A program made the position numbers and the translations under genes. From Paenibacillus albidus (lineage in GTDB: Bacteria > Bacillota > Bacilli > Paenibacillales > Paenibacillaceae), in contig NZ_BMKR01000038.1 of assembly GCF_014644435.1 (NCBI RefSeq), positions 1 through 64,000 of the forward strand: DNA of 64,000 bases. Reading direction: 5' to 3'. Positions 23,425-31,772 of this stretch are shown one piece after another (positions within the stretch are counted from its first letter, which is position 1; the number at the start of each line of letters is the position of its first letter). The notes under the pieces were generated by a model. It ran no database searches, was not told the origin of the DNA, and worked only from the letters and a program-made list of their open reading frames with translations.

Positions 23425-24255
23425 TTATTTCGTGCGGCGGCGAACGATATATTTATCAGATGCCTTGTTTTTCTTACGCGTTTTGTAACCCAGGGTTGGT
23501 TTGCCCCAAGGAGACATAGGCGATTTGCGTCCGATTGGAGCACGGCCTTCACCACCACCGTGTGGGTGATCGTTCGGGTTCATTACAACACCGCGTACTT
23601 CAGGACGTTGGCCAAGCCAGCGACTGCGTCCGGCTTTACCGATTTTGATCAATTCGTGATCTTCGTTACCTACGGAACCGATCGTTGCACGGCAAACGCT
23701 CAAGATTCTGCGAACTTCGCCGGAGTTCAAACGAACGGATACGTATTTCTCTTCCTTACCAAGCAATTGGGCTTCTGTACCAGCAGCACGAACCAATTGT
23801 CCGCCTTTGCCTGGTTTCAGCTCAATGTTGTGGATAACTGTACCTACCGGGATGTTCTCCAGTGGAAGAGTGTTACCAATTTTGATGTCGGCCTTAGGAC
23901 CGGACTCTACTTTATCCCCAACTTTAAGGCCTTTAGGAGCGATGATGTAACGTTTCTCTCCGTCAGCATAGTGGATCAAAGCGATATTGGATGTGCGGTT
24001 CGGGTCATACTCGATCGTAGCAACGCTACCTGGTATGCCGTCTTTAGTCCGCTTAAAGTCGATGATACGGTATTTACGTTTGTGTCCGCCGCCATGGTGA
24101 CGAACCGTAATTTTACCTTGGTTGTTACGTCCCGCTTTTTTGCTCAGCGGCGCAAGCAACGATTTCTCTGGCTGGTTTGTTGTGATTTCTTCAAACGTAG
24201 ACACGGACATAGCGCGTCTTGCCGGAGAGGTCGGTTTGTACTTTTTGATTGGCAC
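23425..24255 (-). CDS. rplB: 50S ribosomal protein L2
   Basis: A 276-residue L2 starting MPIKKYKPTSPARRAMSV, with the conserved C-terminal loop GVVMNPNDHPHGGGEGRAPI, which includes the His near the peptidyl transferase centre, and the basic tail YKTRKKNKASDKYIVRRRTK. Normal length. Confidence 0.99.
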   Translation of the reverse strand: MPIKKYKPTSPARRAMSVSTFEEITTNQPEKSLLAPLSKKAGRNNQGKITVRHHGGGHKRKYRIIDFKRTKDGIPGSVATIEYDPNRTSNIALIHYADGEKRYIIAPKGLKVGDKVESGPKADIKIGNTLPLENIPVGTVIHNIELKPGKGGQLVRAAGTEAQLLGKEEKYVSVRLNSGEVRRILSVCRATIGSVGNEDHELIKIGKAGRSRWLGQRPEVRGVVMNPNDHPHGGGEGRAPIGRKSPMSPWGKPTLGYKTRKKNKASDKYIVRRRTK

Positions 24256-24283
24256 TGTAGTTCCCTCCTCACTTCACAGAGTT

Positions 24284-24577
24284 TTATTCAGCCGCTTCAA
24301 AGAATTCAAGCGGTTTGCTGTCCGGGCTAAGCTTAACGATGGCCTTTTTCCATTCCGGAGTATAGCCGGAATATTTGCCGTAACGTTTCAGTTTGCCAGG
24401 TACGCGCATTGTGTTCACATTTGTTACTTTTACTTTAAAAATAGCCTCGACAGCTTTTTTAATTTCGGTCTTGTTAGCACGGATATCCACTTCAAAAGCG
24501 TATTTCAATTCGCTCATGTATTCGGATGTGCGTTCCGTAATCACCGGACGTTTAATTATATCACGAGGATCTTTCAT
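24284..24577 (-). CDS. rplW: 50S ribosomal protein L23
   Basis: A 97-residue L23 starting MKDPRDIIKRPVITERTSEY with YAFEVDIRANKTEIKKAVEA. It is the main trigger-factor and SRP docking protein at the tunnel exit. Its ATG overlaps the rplD stop as TAATG. Confidence 0.98.
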   Translation of the reverse strand: MKDPRDIIKRPVITERTSEYMSELKYAFEVDIRANKTEIKKAVEAIFKVKVTNVNTMRVPGKLKRYGKYSGYTPEWKKAIVKLSPDSKPLEFFEAAE

Positions 24578-25200
24578 TACGCGAACACCTCCTCTACCTT
24601 CAGAACTGCTTCTTTAGTGATAATCAGTTTGTCGTACGTCAGTACGTCAAGAACATTAATGCCGTCAGCCGCTACGAATTTCACCCCAGGGATGTTACGA
24701 GCGGAAAGAGCTACGTTATCATCATAGCTTGTTGCTACGATCAACGCTTTGCGGTCTACTTTCAGGTTGTTCAGAATCGCTGCGAATTCTTTCGTCTTCG
24801 GAGCATTCATTGTCAAGCTATCCAATACGATAATGTCTTGATCCAATACTTTGGAAGACAATGCGGATTTGATGGCCAAACGACGAACTTTCTTAGGCAG
24901 TTTCCAGGAATAGCTGCGTGGAGTTGGTCCGAAGACTACGCCGCCGCCTTTCCATTGTGGAGAACGAATGGAGCCTTGACGAGCACGACCTGTACCTTTT
25001 TGTTTCCAAGGCTTACGTCCGCCGCCACGCACTTCAGAGCGTCCTTTAACTTTGTGAGTACCACGACGCAGGGAAGCTCTTTGCATAAGCGCAGCTTCGT
25101 GCAGTACATGCACATTCGGTTCAATACCGAACACTGTCTCACTCAATTCAACTTCGCCAACTTCGTTACCACTGATATTAAAAAGTGTTACTTTTGGCAT
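24577..25200 (-). CDS. rplD: 50S ribosomal protein L4
   Basis: A 207-residue L4 with the tunnel loop KVKGRSEVRGGGRKPWKQKG and TGRARQGSIRSPQWKGGGVV and a globular domain holding KRALSSK-like KSALSSKVLDQDIIVLDSL. In E. coli L4 regulates the S10 operon; that mechanism is not established in Bacillales. Confidence 0.98.
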   Translation of the reverse strand: MPKVTLFNISGNEVGEVELSETVFGIEPNVHVLHEAALMQRASLRRGTHKVKGRSEVRGGGRKPWKQKGTGRARQGSIRSPQWKGGGVVFGPTPRSYSWKLPKKVRRLAIKSALSSKVLDQDIIVLDSLTMNAPKTKEFAAILNNLKVDRKALIVATSYDDNVALSARNIPGVKFVAADGINVLDVLTYDKLIITKEAVLKVEEVFA

Positions 25201-25225
25201 TTCATGTTCCTCCTTTCTTCAGTAA

Positions 25226-25849
25226 TTATTTCTTAACGGTTTGTTTAACTTTCACGAAGCTGTTTTTAGGGCCCGGAATTGCGCCTTTAACCAGCAATAC
25301 ATTACGTTCTACATCAACCCGGATAATTTCAAGCTTTTGAACCGTGATGGTCGTATGACCCATGTGTCCTGGCAGGCGTTTGCCCTTAGGAACGCGGTTA
25401 GCTTGAATGGAACCCATCGAACCCGGTCTTCTGTGGTAACGCGATCCGTGTGCCATTGGTCCGCGGCTTTGTCCCCAGCGTTTGATAACACCTTGGAAAC
25501 CTTTACCCTTGGATGTACCAGTTACGTCAACAAATTCGCCTTCTGCGAAGATATCAGCCTTCAGCTCTTGTCCAACCTCGAGAGACCCGAGGTCAACACC
25601 GCGAATTTCGCGAACGTAGCGCTTAGGTGTTGCATTTGCCTTTTTGGCGTGACCCTGTTCAGGCTTGTTGGAGCGGCTCTCTTTCTTATCGGAGAAACCC
25701 AACTGCACTGCTTCATATCCGTCGATATTCAGGTCTTTCTTTTGCAGTACCACACAAGGTCCAGCTTCGATAACCGTAACCGCGATTACGTTACCTTCTG
25801 GAGTAAACACTTGAGTCATACCGAGTTTTTTTCCTAAGATACCTTTCAA
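25226..25849 (-). CDS. rplC: 50S ribosomal protein L3
   Basis: A 207-residue L3 starting KGILGKKLGMTQVFTPEGN, with the central-loop region KGKGFQGVIKRWGQSRGPM and HGSRYHRRPGSMG next to the peptidyl transferase centre. The start was set at the TTG at 25849, six bases after AGAGGTG; the GTG at 25858 is part of that ribosome-binding site. Confidence 0.95.
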   Translation of the reverse strand: MKGILGKKLGMTQVFTPEGNVIAVTVIEAGPCVVLQKKDLNIDGYEAVQLGFSDKKESRSNKPEQGHAKKANATPKRYVREIRGVDLGSLEVGQELKADIFAEGEFVDVTGTSKGKGFQGVIKRWGQSRGPMAHGSRYHRRPGSMGSIQANRVPKGKRLPGHMGHTTITVQKLEIIRVDVERNVLLVKGAIPGPKNSFVKVKQTVKK

Positions 25850-25892
25850 TGTTGACACCTCTTTTCATCCTTAAAGTTACTTAATAATAGAA

Positions 25893-26201
25893 TTACAATT
25901 TAATTTCGATATCTACACCGGACGGCAGGTCCAAGCGCATCAAGGCATCCACAGTTTGTGGTGTTGGGTTCACAATGTCGATCAGACGCTTGTGAGTCCG
26001 CATTTCAAACTGCTCACGGGAATCCTTGTACTTGTGTACCGCACGTAGAATTGTAATGATTTGTTTCTCAGTTGGCAACGGAATCGGACCGGATACACCT
26101 GCACCCGAACGTTTTGCCGTTTCAACGATTTTCTCTGCGGATTGATCAAGAATTCTGTGGTCGTATGCTTTCAAACGAATACGAATTTTTTGCTTTGCCA
26201 T
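25893..26201 (-). CDS. rpsJ: 30S ribosomal protein S10
   Basis: A 102-residue S10 starting MAKQKIRIRLKAYDHRILDQ, with the SGPIPLPTEKQIITILRA loop and LMRLDLPSGVDIEIKL tail. It is also the NusE antitermination partner of NusG. The start at 26201 was set from the family N-terminus and a GGAGGGAA site. First gene of the S10-spc-alpha run, 138 bases from its promoter. Confidence 0.98.
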   Translation of the reverse strand: MAKQKIRIRLKAYDHRILDQSAEKIVETAKRSGAGVSGPIPLPTEKQIITILRAVHKYKDSREQFEMRTHKRLIDIVNPTPQTVDALMRLDLPSGVDIEIKL

Positions 26202-26338
26202 TTTATTCCCTCCTTCTATCGCCCAATTTGGTATCGGACATACTCCGTGAAAATTTTCCGACCTCGTCCCCATGGCAAAGGGGCCGGGTGTGTCAGTAAC
26301 CTCTCACATCATCGCAACGTCTCAGAACAACATTTATT

Positions 26339-26367
26339 ATTATATATAATAGGCGGCGGTATTGCAA
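26339..26367 (-). promoter_or_regulatory. Sigma-A promoter of the S10 operon
   Basis: On the minus strand -35 TTGCAA (26362-26367), a 17-base spacer and -10 TATAAT (26339-26344). The resulting leader of about 130 bases before rpsJ includes a short CCCC/GGGG hairpin near 26270. The stretch between this promoter and the Fnr-type gene shows no gene. Confidence 0.8.
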
Positions 26368-26466
26368 GAGTAAATGCAAAAAGAATGTATATTTTTTTGC
26401 AGCCTGTGTATTCCTTCATGAATTTGGGCCAAATCTAATCAAAAAGCAAGTGAATTCAATATATCT

Positions 26467-27219
26467 CTACGTACACACCGCTTCTACTCCATTATTTTTC
26501 ACTTCATCTAACCCGATTTCAGCTATGTCATTTAATGCTCTGATGTTTCTGATATGAATATTTCTTTTACAGACCTCGATGATACGATTTTCTTCAAAAA
26601 AGTTCAGCTTTCGACTTAAGGTTTCCGGCGTGGTGCCGATCATGGCTGCAATCTCTTTTTTAGCCGCAGGAAGTGTGATGAAATCGTTTATTGCCTGATC
26701 TCCTGACTGAAGGCCGATTTTGGAGTACAGGTGCAGAAGCAGCTTGGCCAATCTTTTATCCACATCCAGAATGTGCAGAGCTCCTGCCCACTCCTCAGCT
26801 TGACGAAGCTGTTCACTCATGGTCATGAGGAAGCTGTATGCAAGGTCTGCGTTCTGCTTGATAAGCGGTATCAGGTCTTTCCGGTGAATGCGGCATACTC
26901 TACCGTTCTCCAGCATCTCTGCAGTCGCGTAATGCTGCTTATTCTGCAGGATATCAAACTGTCCGAAATAATCGCCAGGGAACAAAAATCTCAGGTTGTG
27001 CTGTTTTCCTTCATGGCTGATTTGCGATAGCTTCATTAACCCATTATTCAGAACATACAACGAGTCGGCCGGCTGGCCTTCCCTAAATACAATACTTCCT
27101 TTGCTGTATGGACTGGATTCAGTAATGGCTGCAATTTTAGCAAGCTCAACCTCAGCCAGCCCCTTAAATACCGGTACAGCCTGAACACATAAATCCGTAT
27201 GACAACACGTACTCCGCAT
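26467..27219 (-). CDS. Crp/Fnr-family regulator with Fnr-type cysteines
   Basis: A 250-residue regulator: a short N-terminal Cys region, a cyclic-nucleotide-binding-type beta barrel (about 16-120), a dimerisation helix (about 124-150) and a C-terminal winged helix (about 160-235). Cys5, Cys6 and Cys11, plus Cys109 in GRVCRIH, fall where E. coli FNR has its N-terminal cluster ligands and Cys122. The recognition helix TTPETLSRKL keeps the Glu, Ser and Arg (E199, S202, R203) that FNR uses to read TTGAT. A 4Fe-4S oxygen sensor is thus likely, though the Cys spacing is unusual. The start at 27219 has AGGAG eight bases upstream. It diverges from the V4R and cupin genes, with a perfect FNR box between them. 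Confidence 0.85.
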   Translation of the reverse strand: MRSTCCHTDLCVQAVPVFKGLAEVELAKIAAITESSPYSKGSIVFREGQPADSLYVLNNGLMKLSQISHEGKQHNLRFLFPGDYFGQFDILQNKQHYATAEMLENGRVCRIHRKDLIPLIKQNADLAYSFLMTMSEQLRQAEEWAGALHILDVDKRLAKLLLHLYSKIGLQSGDQAINDFITLPAAKKEIAAMIGTTPETLSRKLNFFEENRIIEVCKRNIHIRNIRALNDIAEIGLDEVKNNGVEAVCT

Positions 27220-27305
27220 GCCGCTCTCTCCTTCCACTGCATATCCACACCATAGCATCATATCTAAATAGGCCCCGTGATTTCCCACACATTAATAGAT
27301 AAAAA

Positions 27306-27347
27306 TTGATCTAAATCAAGGAATATTCCTCTTTCCTCTGGCACAAT
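27306..27347 (+). promoter_or_regulatory. FNR box and class II promoter of the V4R-cupin pair
   Basis: TTGATCTAAATCAA (27306-27319) is a perfect match to the FNR site TTGAT-N4-ATCAA. A -10-like CACAAT lies at 27342-27347. If that is the -10, transcription starts near 27354 and the box is centred at -41.5, the position of class II FNR-activated promoters. No good -35 is present, as expected for an activated promoter. Confidence 0.72.
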
Positions 27348-27383
27348 AAAGATATAAAAACAAAGCAACAGGAGGTGAACCTC

Positions 27384-27833
27384 ATGAAGAGCTACACATT
27401 TGAGGATATGAAAAAGATGAATCGGACTACACTGGGAGATATGGTCCCCCTGGAGCTGTTCCGTACCATCCGCCTAATTGGATTAAACCAGGGTCTTCCG
27501 ATGGGGGGTAAAAGCACGACGCTCACCATTGGCCGGAAGATAGGCGAAAGCTTGCCTGTTAAGACCATTGATGAACTGCTGAAGATTTTTACAGATCTAA
27601 AAATAGGAATCCCCCGTATTATTCACAAGGATGAACGCAAGCTTAATATTGTTGTGGATGACTGCTTTTGCAAAGGCTTGCCTACACTGGAGGAGGAGAA
27701 GATGGTTTGTGATTTGGAAGGAGCTATACTTGAAGGAGCCCTTTCCAAAATGTTTAATAGCAAGGTTTCAGTAAAAGAGATCAAATGTAATGTCAGCGGT
27801 CATGAGCATTGCGAATATGAAGTCCGGCTATAA
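27384..27833 (+). CDS. Stand-alone V4R (4-vinyl-reductase-like) domain protein
   Basis: A 149-residue soluble protein. The second half matches the V4R fold: CDLEGAILEGAL followed by VKEIKCNVSGHEHCEYEV. Cys109, Glu132, Cys135 and Cys143 have the same mutual spacing (23, 3 and 8 residues) as the zinc site of the phenol-sensing V4R domains of MopR/DmpR as I recall it. An extra CxC (Cys94, Cys96) precedes them. The ligand is unknown. No DNA-binding or catalytic domain is attached. The start was set at the ATG at 27384, six bases after GGAGGTG; the GTG in that ribosome-binding site is not the start. It is cotranscribed with the cupin, 28 bases apart. Confidence 0.8.
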   Translation: MKSYTFEDMKKMNRTTLGDMVPLELFRTIRLIGLNQGLPMGGKSTTLTIGRKIGESLPVKTIDELLKIFTDLKIGIPRIIHKDERKLNIVVDDCFCKGLPTLEEEKMVCDLEGAILEGALSKMFNSKVSVKEIKCNVSGHEHCEYEVRL

Positions 27834-27861
27834 TTCATACCCAATCAAAGGAGAGATTATC

Positions 27862-28203
27862 ATGGAAAAACAATTACTTACAGAGGCCATTCAGTATAAA
27901 GAGGAGCGCTTTACCAAACGGATTCTGTTCAAAAAGGATGATAGTGTTGTGTTTGTGCTTAACTTCATGCCCGATCATGAACTGCCTGCACATACTCATC
28001 CTGAGGCGGATGTATATATCCATGCTTTGAGTGGAGCGGGTACGATTACAGTGGACGGACAGGAGCATCCATTTAATCAGGGTGAAGTCATCCACATTGG
28101 AGGAGAAGAAACCTTTTCATACCGGAACACCGGTGATGTTCCTTCCTCACTCTATGTAGTGCTTAGTAAGATTCCAAGTCCTGCTTACGCTGAAAATATA
28201 TAA
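27862..28203 (+). CDS. Small single-domain cupin
   Basis: A 113-residue cupin. Motif 1 is PAHTHPEADVYIHALSGAG, with His44, His46 and Asp50 as possible metal ligands. In motif 2 (GEVIHIGGEETFSYRNTG) the usual His is replaced by Phe85, so the metal site is incomplete or altered. No enzyme activity can be assigned. The start ATG at 27862 follows AAAGGAGAG; the longer reading frame upstream overlaps the V4R gene. A terminator follows at once, so V4R-cupin is a two-gene unit under the FNR box. Confidence 0.85.
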   Translation: MEKQLLTEAIQYKEERFTKRILFKKDDSVVFVLNFMPDHELPAHTHPEADVYIHALSGAGTITVDGQEHPFNQGEVIHIGGEETFSYRNTGDVPSSLYVVLSKIPSPAYAENI

Positions 28204-28226
28204 GGACTCTAAACTGGTCGCTAAAG

Positions 28227-28261
28227 ACTCTGCCCTAATTAAGATAGGGCGGAGTTTTTTT
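28227..28261 (+). terminator. Terminator after the cupin gene
   Basis: ACTCTGCCCTA and TAGGGCGGAGT pair around ATTAAGA and are followed by seven Ts. It closes the V4R-cupin unit. Confidence 0.9.
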
Positions 28262-28275
28262 ATATGATTAAATGA

Positions 28276-28312
28276 CAAAAAACAAGGACTCTTCCTAAGA
28301 AAGAGTCCTTGT
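28276..28312 (-). terminator. Terminator after tuf
   Basis: On the minus strand AAGGACTCTT and AAGAGTCCTT pair around TCTTAGG and are followed by GTTTTTT. It ends the str group and is convergent with the cupin terminator. Confidence 0.93.
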
Positions 28313-28351
28313 CTATTTATCTCGCAGCTATCCTAACGGATAGAAACGAAA

Positions 28352-29542
28352 TTATTTTTGGATGGAAGCTACGCTACCCGCTCCAACTGTACGGCCACCT
28401 TCGCGAATGGAGAATTTAGTACCTTCTTCAATAGCGATAGGGGAGATCAGGGAAACAGTTACAGTGATGTTGTCACCAGGCATAACCATTTCAGTACCTT
28501 CTGGCAGGTTGATGATGCCAGTTACGTCAGTTGTACGGAAGTAGAACTGTGGACGGTAACCAGTGAAGAATGGTTTGTGACGTCCGCCTTCTTCTTTAGT
28601 CAAAACGTAGATTTGAGCAGTGAACTCAGTGTGTGGCTTAACGGAGTTCGGTTTAGCCAATACTTGGCCACGCTCGATGTTGTTACGGTCTACACCACGA
28701 AGCAAAGCTCCGATGTTGTCGCCGGCTTGAGCGGAATCCAGCAATTTACGGAACATTTCTACGCCCGTAACTACGGATTTCTTAGTTTCTTCGTGAATAC
28801 CAACGATTTCGATTTCTTCTCCGACTTTAACTGTTCCGCGTTCTACGCGACCAGTTGCCACAGTACCGCGGCCAGTGATGGAGAATACGTCCTCGACAGG
28901 CATCAAGAAAGGTTTGTCAGTTTGACGCTCTGGAAGTGGGATGTATGTGTCGATAGTTTCGAACATTTCCACGATCTTTTGAGCGTAGTCACCGTCTGGG
29001 TTTTGCAGAGCTTCACGAGCAGAACCACGAATGATTGGAGTGTCGTCGCCTGGGAAGTCGTACTCGCTCAGCAAGTCGCGAACTTCCATTTCAACCAATT
29101 CCAACAACTCTTCGTCTTCAACCATGTCGCATTTGTTCAAGAATACAACGATGTAAGGAACGCCTACTTGGCGGGACAACAGGATGTGCTCGCGAGTTTG
29201 TGGCATAGGGCCATCAGCTGCGGATACAACCAGGATCGCTCCGTCCATTTGCGCTGCGCCAGTGATCATGTTTTTAACATAGTCGGCGTGACCAGGGCAG
29301 TCTACGTGTGCGTAGTGACGGTTAGGAGTTTCATATTCAACGTGAGCTGTGGAGATAGTGATACCGCGCTCGCGCTCTTCTGGAGCCTTATCGATTTGGT
29401 CGAATGCTACAGCAGCACCACCGTATTTTTTGGACAATACAGTTGTGATTGCAGCAGTCAGAGTCGTTTTACCATGGTCGACGTGACCAATAGTACCGAT
29501 GTTAACGTGCGGTTTGTTACGTTCAAACTTTGCCTTTGCCAT
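28352..29542 (-). CDS. tuf: Elongation factor Tu
   Basis: A 396-residue EF-Tu: G1 GHVDHGKTTL, G3 DCPGHADYVKN, G4 NKCD, then domains II and III with FTGYRPQFYFRTTDVTG. It carries aminoacyl-tRNA to the ribosome as the GTP complex. Full length, last gene of the rpsL-rpsG-fusA-tuf group, followed by a strong terminator. Confidence 0.99.
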   Translation of the reverse strand: MAKAKFERNKPHVNIGTIGHVDHGKTTLTAAITTVLSKKYGGAAVAFDQIDKAPEERERGITISTAHVEYETPNRHYAHVDCPGHADYVKNMITGAAQMDGAILVVSAADGPMPQTREHILLSRQVGVPYIVVFLNKCDMVEDEELLELVEMEVRDLLSEYDFPGDDTPIIRGSAREALQNPDGDYAQKIVEMFETIDTYIPLPERQTDKPFLMPVEDVFSITGRGTVATGRVERGTVKVGEEIEIVGIHEETKKSVVTGVEMFRKLLDSAQAGDNIGALLRGVDRNNIERGQVLAKPNSVKPHTEFTAQIYVLTKEEGGRHKPFFTGYRPQFYFRTTDVTGIINLPEGTEMVMPGDNITVTVSLISPIAIEEGTKFSIREGGRTVGAGSVASIQK

Positions 29543-29646
29543 TTGAACAGTTCCTCCTTAATGTGGGGTTCCTATATTTGAGCCGCCCGGGTGAGTTTCT
29601 TAGGATGACTGACTGGTTGCCTGGACGGCAAGGTTAAAACGGGTAA

Positions 29647-31725
29647 TTATTCTCCGCCTTTGTTCTTGGCTACGATTTCTTCAGCAATGGATTTAGGTAC
29701 TTCCTCATAGTGAGAAAGTTCCATCGAGAATACGCCGCGTCCTTGAGTACCGGAACGAAGAGTTGTGGAGTATCCGAACATTTCGGAAAGAGGTACCTTT
29801 GCACGGATAATTTGCGCTCCACCACGGGAATCCATACCTTCGATTCTACCGCGACGGGAGTTCAGCATACCCATTACATCGCCCATGTATTCCTCTGGAA
29901 CAGTTACTTCCACTTTCATGATTGGCTCAAGCAAAGCTGGTTGACATTTCTCTTTAGCTGCTTTAAGCGCCATCGAGCCGGCAATCTTGAACGCCATTTC
30001 GTTGGAGTCAACATCATGATAGGAACCATCTACGATGGTAGCTTTAACGTCTACAAGCGGGAAGCCTGCAATAACGCCATTCTTCATTTGCTCTTCAATA
30101 CCCGCAAGTGCAGGAGCGATGTACTCTCTTGGTACCGAGCCACCGACAACTTTACTTTCGAACTGGCTGCCAGTACCTGGCTCGAGGGGTTCAAATTCAA
30201 CCCATACGTGACCGTACTGACCGCGACCGCCGGATTGGCGAACGAACTTGCCTTCGACGCGAGCAGGTGCCTTGAACGTTTCGCGGTAAGCAACCTGTGG
30301 TTTACCCACGTTGGTTTCTACTTTGAATTCACGACGCATACGGTCGATGATAATGTCCAAGTGAAGCTCACCCATACCAGCCAGGATCGTTTGGCCTGTT
30401 TCTTCATCGGTATGTGCACGAAGAGTAGGATCCTCTTCAGTCAGCTTACCGAGAGCAACGCCCAATTTATCTTGGTCGGCTTTGGTTTTAGGTTCAACTG
30501 CGATTTCAATAACCGGATCAGGGAAGTTCATGGACTCCAAGATAACCGGATGTTTCTCATCACATAGTGTATCACCTGTGCTTGTATCTTTCAAACCTAC
30601 CGCTGCTGCGATGTCGCCAGAATATACAATTGTAATTTCTTGGCGGCTGTTCGCATGCATTTGCAGGATACGGCCGATACGTTCGCGTTTGTTCTTAGTA
30701 GCGTTAACTACATAAGAACCAGACTCCAGAACACCGGAGTATACGCGGAAGAATGTAAGTTTACCAACATAAGGGTCAGTCATGATTTTAAATGCCAGAG
30801 CCGAGAATGGTTCTTCATCCGAAGAATGACGAATCGCCTCAGTTCCATCCTCAAGATGACCTGTAATAGAAGGCACATCAACAGGAGATGGCAAGTAATC
30901 TACAACAGCGTCCAGCATAAGCTGAACCCCTTTGTTGCGGTAGGAGGATCCAACAATTACAGGGAAGATCTTAACTTCAACTACGCCTTTGCGCAGAGCA
31001 GCTTTGATCTCATCAACTGTAATTTCTTCGCCTTCCAGGTACTTCATAGTCAGATCTTCGTCAAGTTCAGCAACCTTCTCGATTAACTCGAGACGAAGCT
31101 CCTCAACTTGTTCCAGATACTCAGCTGGAATATCCGTTACTTCAATGTTCTGACCCAGGTCGTCCTTGAACATATGAGCTTTTTGCTCAACCAGGTCAAT
31201 AATACCATTGAAGTCGTTCTCTGCGCCGATTGGCAGTTGAATTGCAACTGCATTGGCTTGCAAGCGATCACGCATGCTTACGATAACGTTAAGGAAATCT
31301 GCACCGATAATATCCATTTTGTTCACATATGCGATACGGGGAACACCATAACGGTCAGCCTGTCTCCATACAGTTTCAGACTGAGGCTCAACGCCCTCTT
31401 TCGCACTAAAAACGCCAACTGCCCCATCCAATACACGCAGGGAACGTTCAACTTCAACAGTGAAGTCAACGTGTCCTGGGGTATCAATGATATTGATGCG
31501 GTGACCTTTCCATGCAGCAGTTGTAGCAGCGGAAGTAATCGTAATTCCGCGCTCTTGTTCTTGTTCCATCCAGTCCATTGTAGCTGCACCCTCGTGAACT
31601 TCACCGATCTTGTGCGTACGGCCTGTGTAGAAAAGAATCCGCTCAGTGGTAGTAGTCTTACCAGCATCAATATGCGCCATGATCCCGATATTACGTGTAT
31701 TTTTTAAGGAGAACTCTCTTGCCAT
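29647..31725 (-). CDS. fusA: Elongation factor G
   Basis: A 692-residue EF-G with G1 AHIDAGKTTT, G3 DTPGHVDFTVE, G4 NKMD, and domains II-V including GGRGQYGHVWVEFEP and the C-terminal FGYSTTLRSGTQGRG. It drives translocation and, with RRF, recycling. No obvious fusidic-acid resistance change can be judged by eye. Confidence 0.99.
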   Translation of the reverse strand: MAREFSLKNTRNIGIMAHIDAGKTTTTERILFYTGRTHKIGEVHEGAATMDWMEQEQERGITITSAATTAAWKGHRINIIDTPGHVDFTVEVERSLRVLDGAVGVFSAKEGVEPQSETVWRQADRYGVPRIAYVNKMDIIGADFLNVIVSMRDRLQANAVAIQLPIGAENDFNGIIDLVEQKAHMFKDDLGQNIEVTDIPAEYLEQVEELRLELIEKVAELDEDLTMKYLEGEEITVDEIKAALRKGVVEVKIFPVIVGSSYRNKGVQLMLDAVVDYLPSPVDVPSITGHLEDGTEAIRHSSDEEPFSALAFKIMTDPYVGKLTFFRVYSGVLESGSYVVNATKNKRERIGRILQMHANSRQEITIVYSGDIAAAVGLKDTSTGDTLCDEKHPVILESMNFPDPVIEIAVEPKTKADQDKLGVALGKLTEEDPTLRAHTDEETGQTILAGMGELHLDIIIDRMRREFKVETNVGKPQVAYRETFKAPARVEGKFVRQSGGRGQYGHVWVEFEPLEPGTGSQFESKVVGGSVPREYIAPALAGIEEQMKNGVIAGFPLVDVKATIVDGSYHDVDSNEMAFKIAGSMALKAAKEKCQPALLEPIMKVEVTVPEEYMGDVMGMLNSRRGRIEGMDSRGGAQIIRAKVPLSEMFGYSTTLRSGTQGRGVFSMELSHYEEVPKSIAEEIVAKNKGGE

Positions 31726-31772
31726 GAAATGGGTCTCCTTCCAAAATAGAAGTTATTTGTACGACTATAATC

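Noticed and set aside
27264..27300. CRP-like palindrome (GTG-N6-CAC) upstream of the Fnr-type gene
   Set aside because: The half-sites are two bases too close for TGTGA-N6-TCACA and only partly match. The TTGAT-N4-ATCAA site nearby is far better.
28358..29581. 407-codon open frame opposite tuf
   Set aside because: It mirrors tuf almost exactly and reflects its codon use, and has no ribosome-binding site or recognisable motif.
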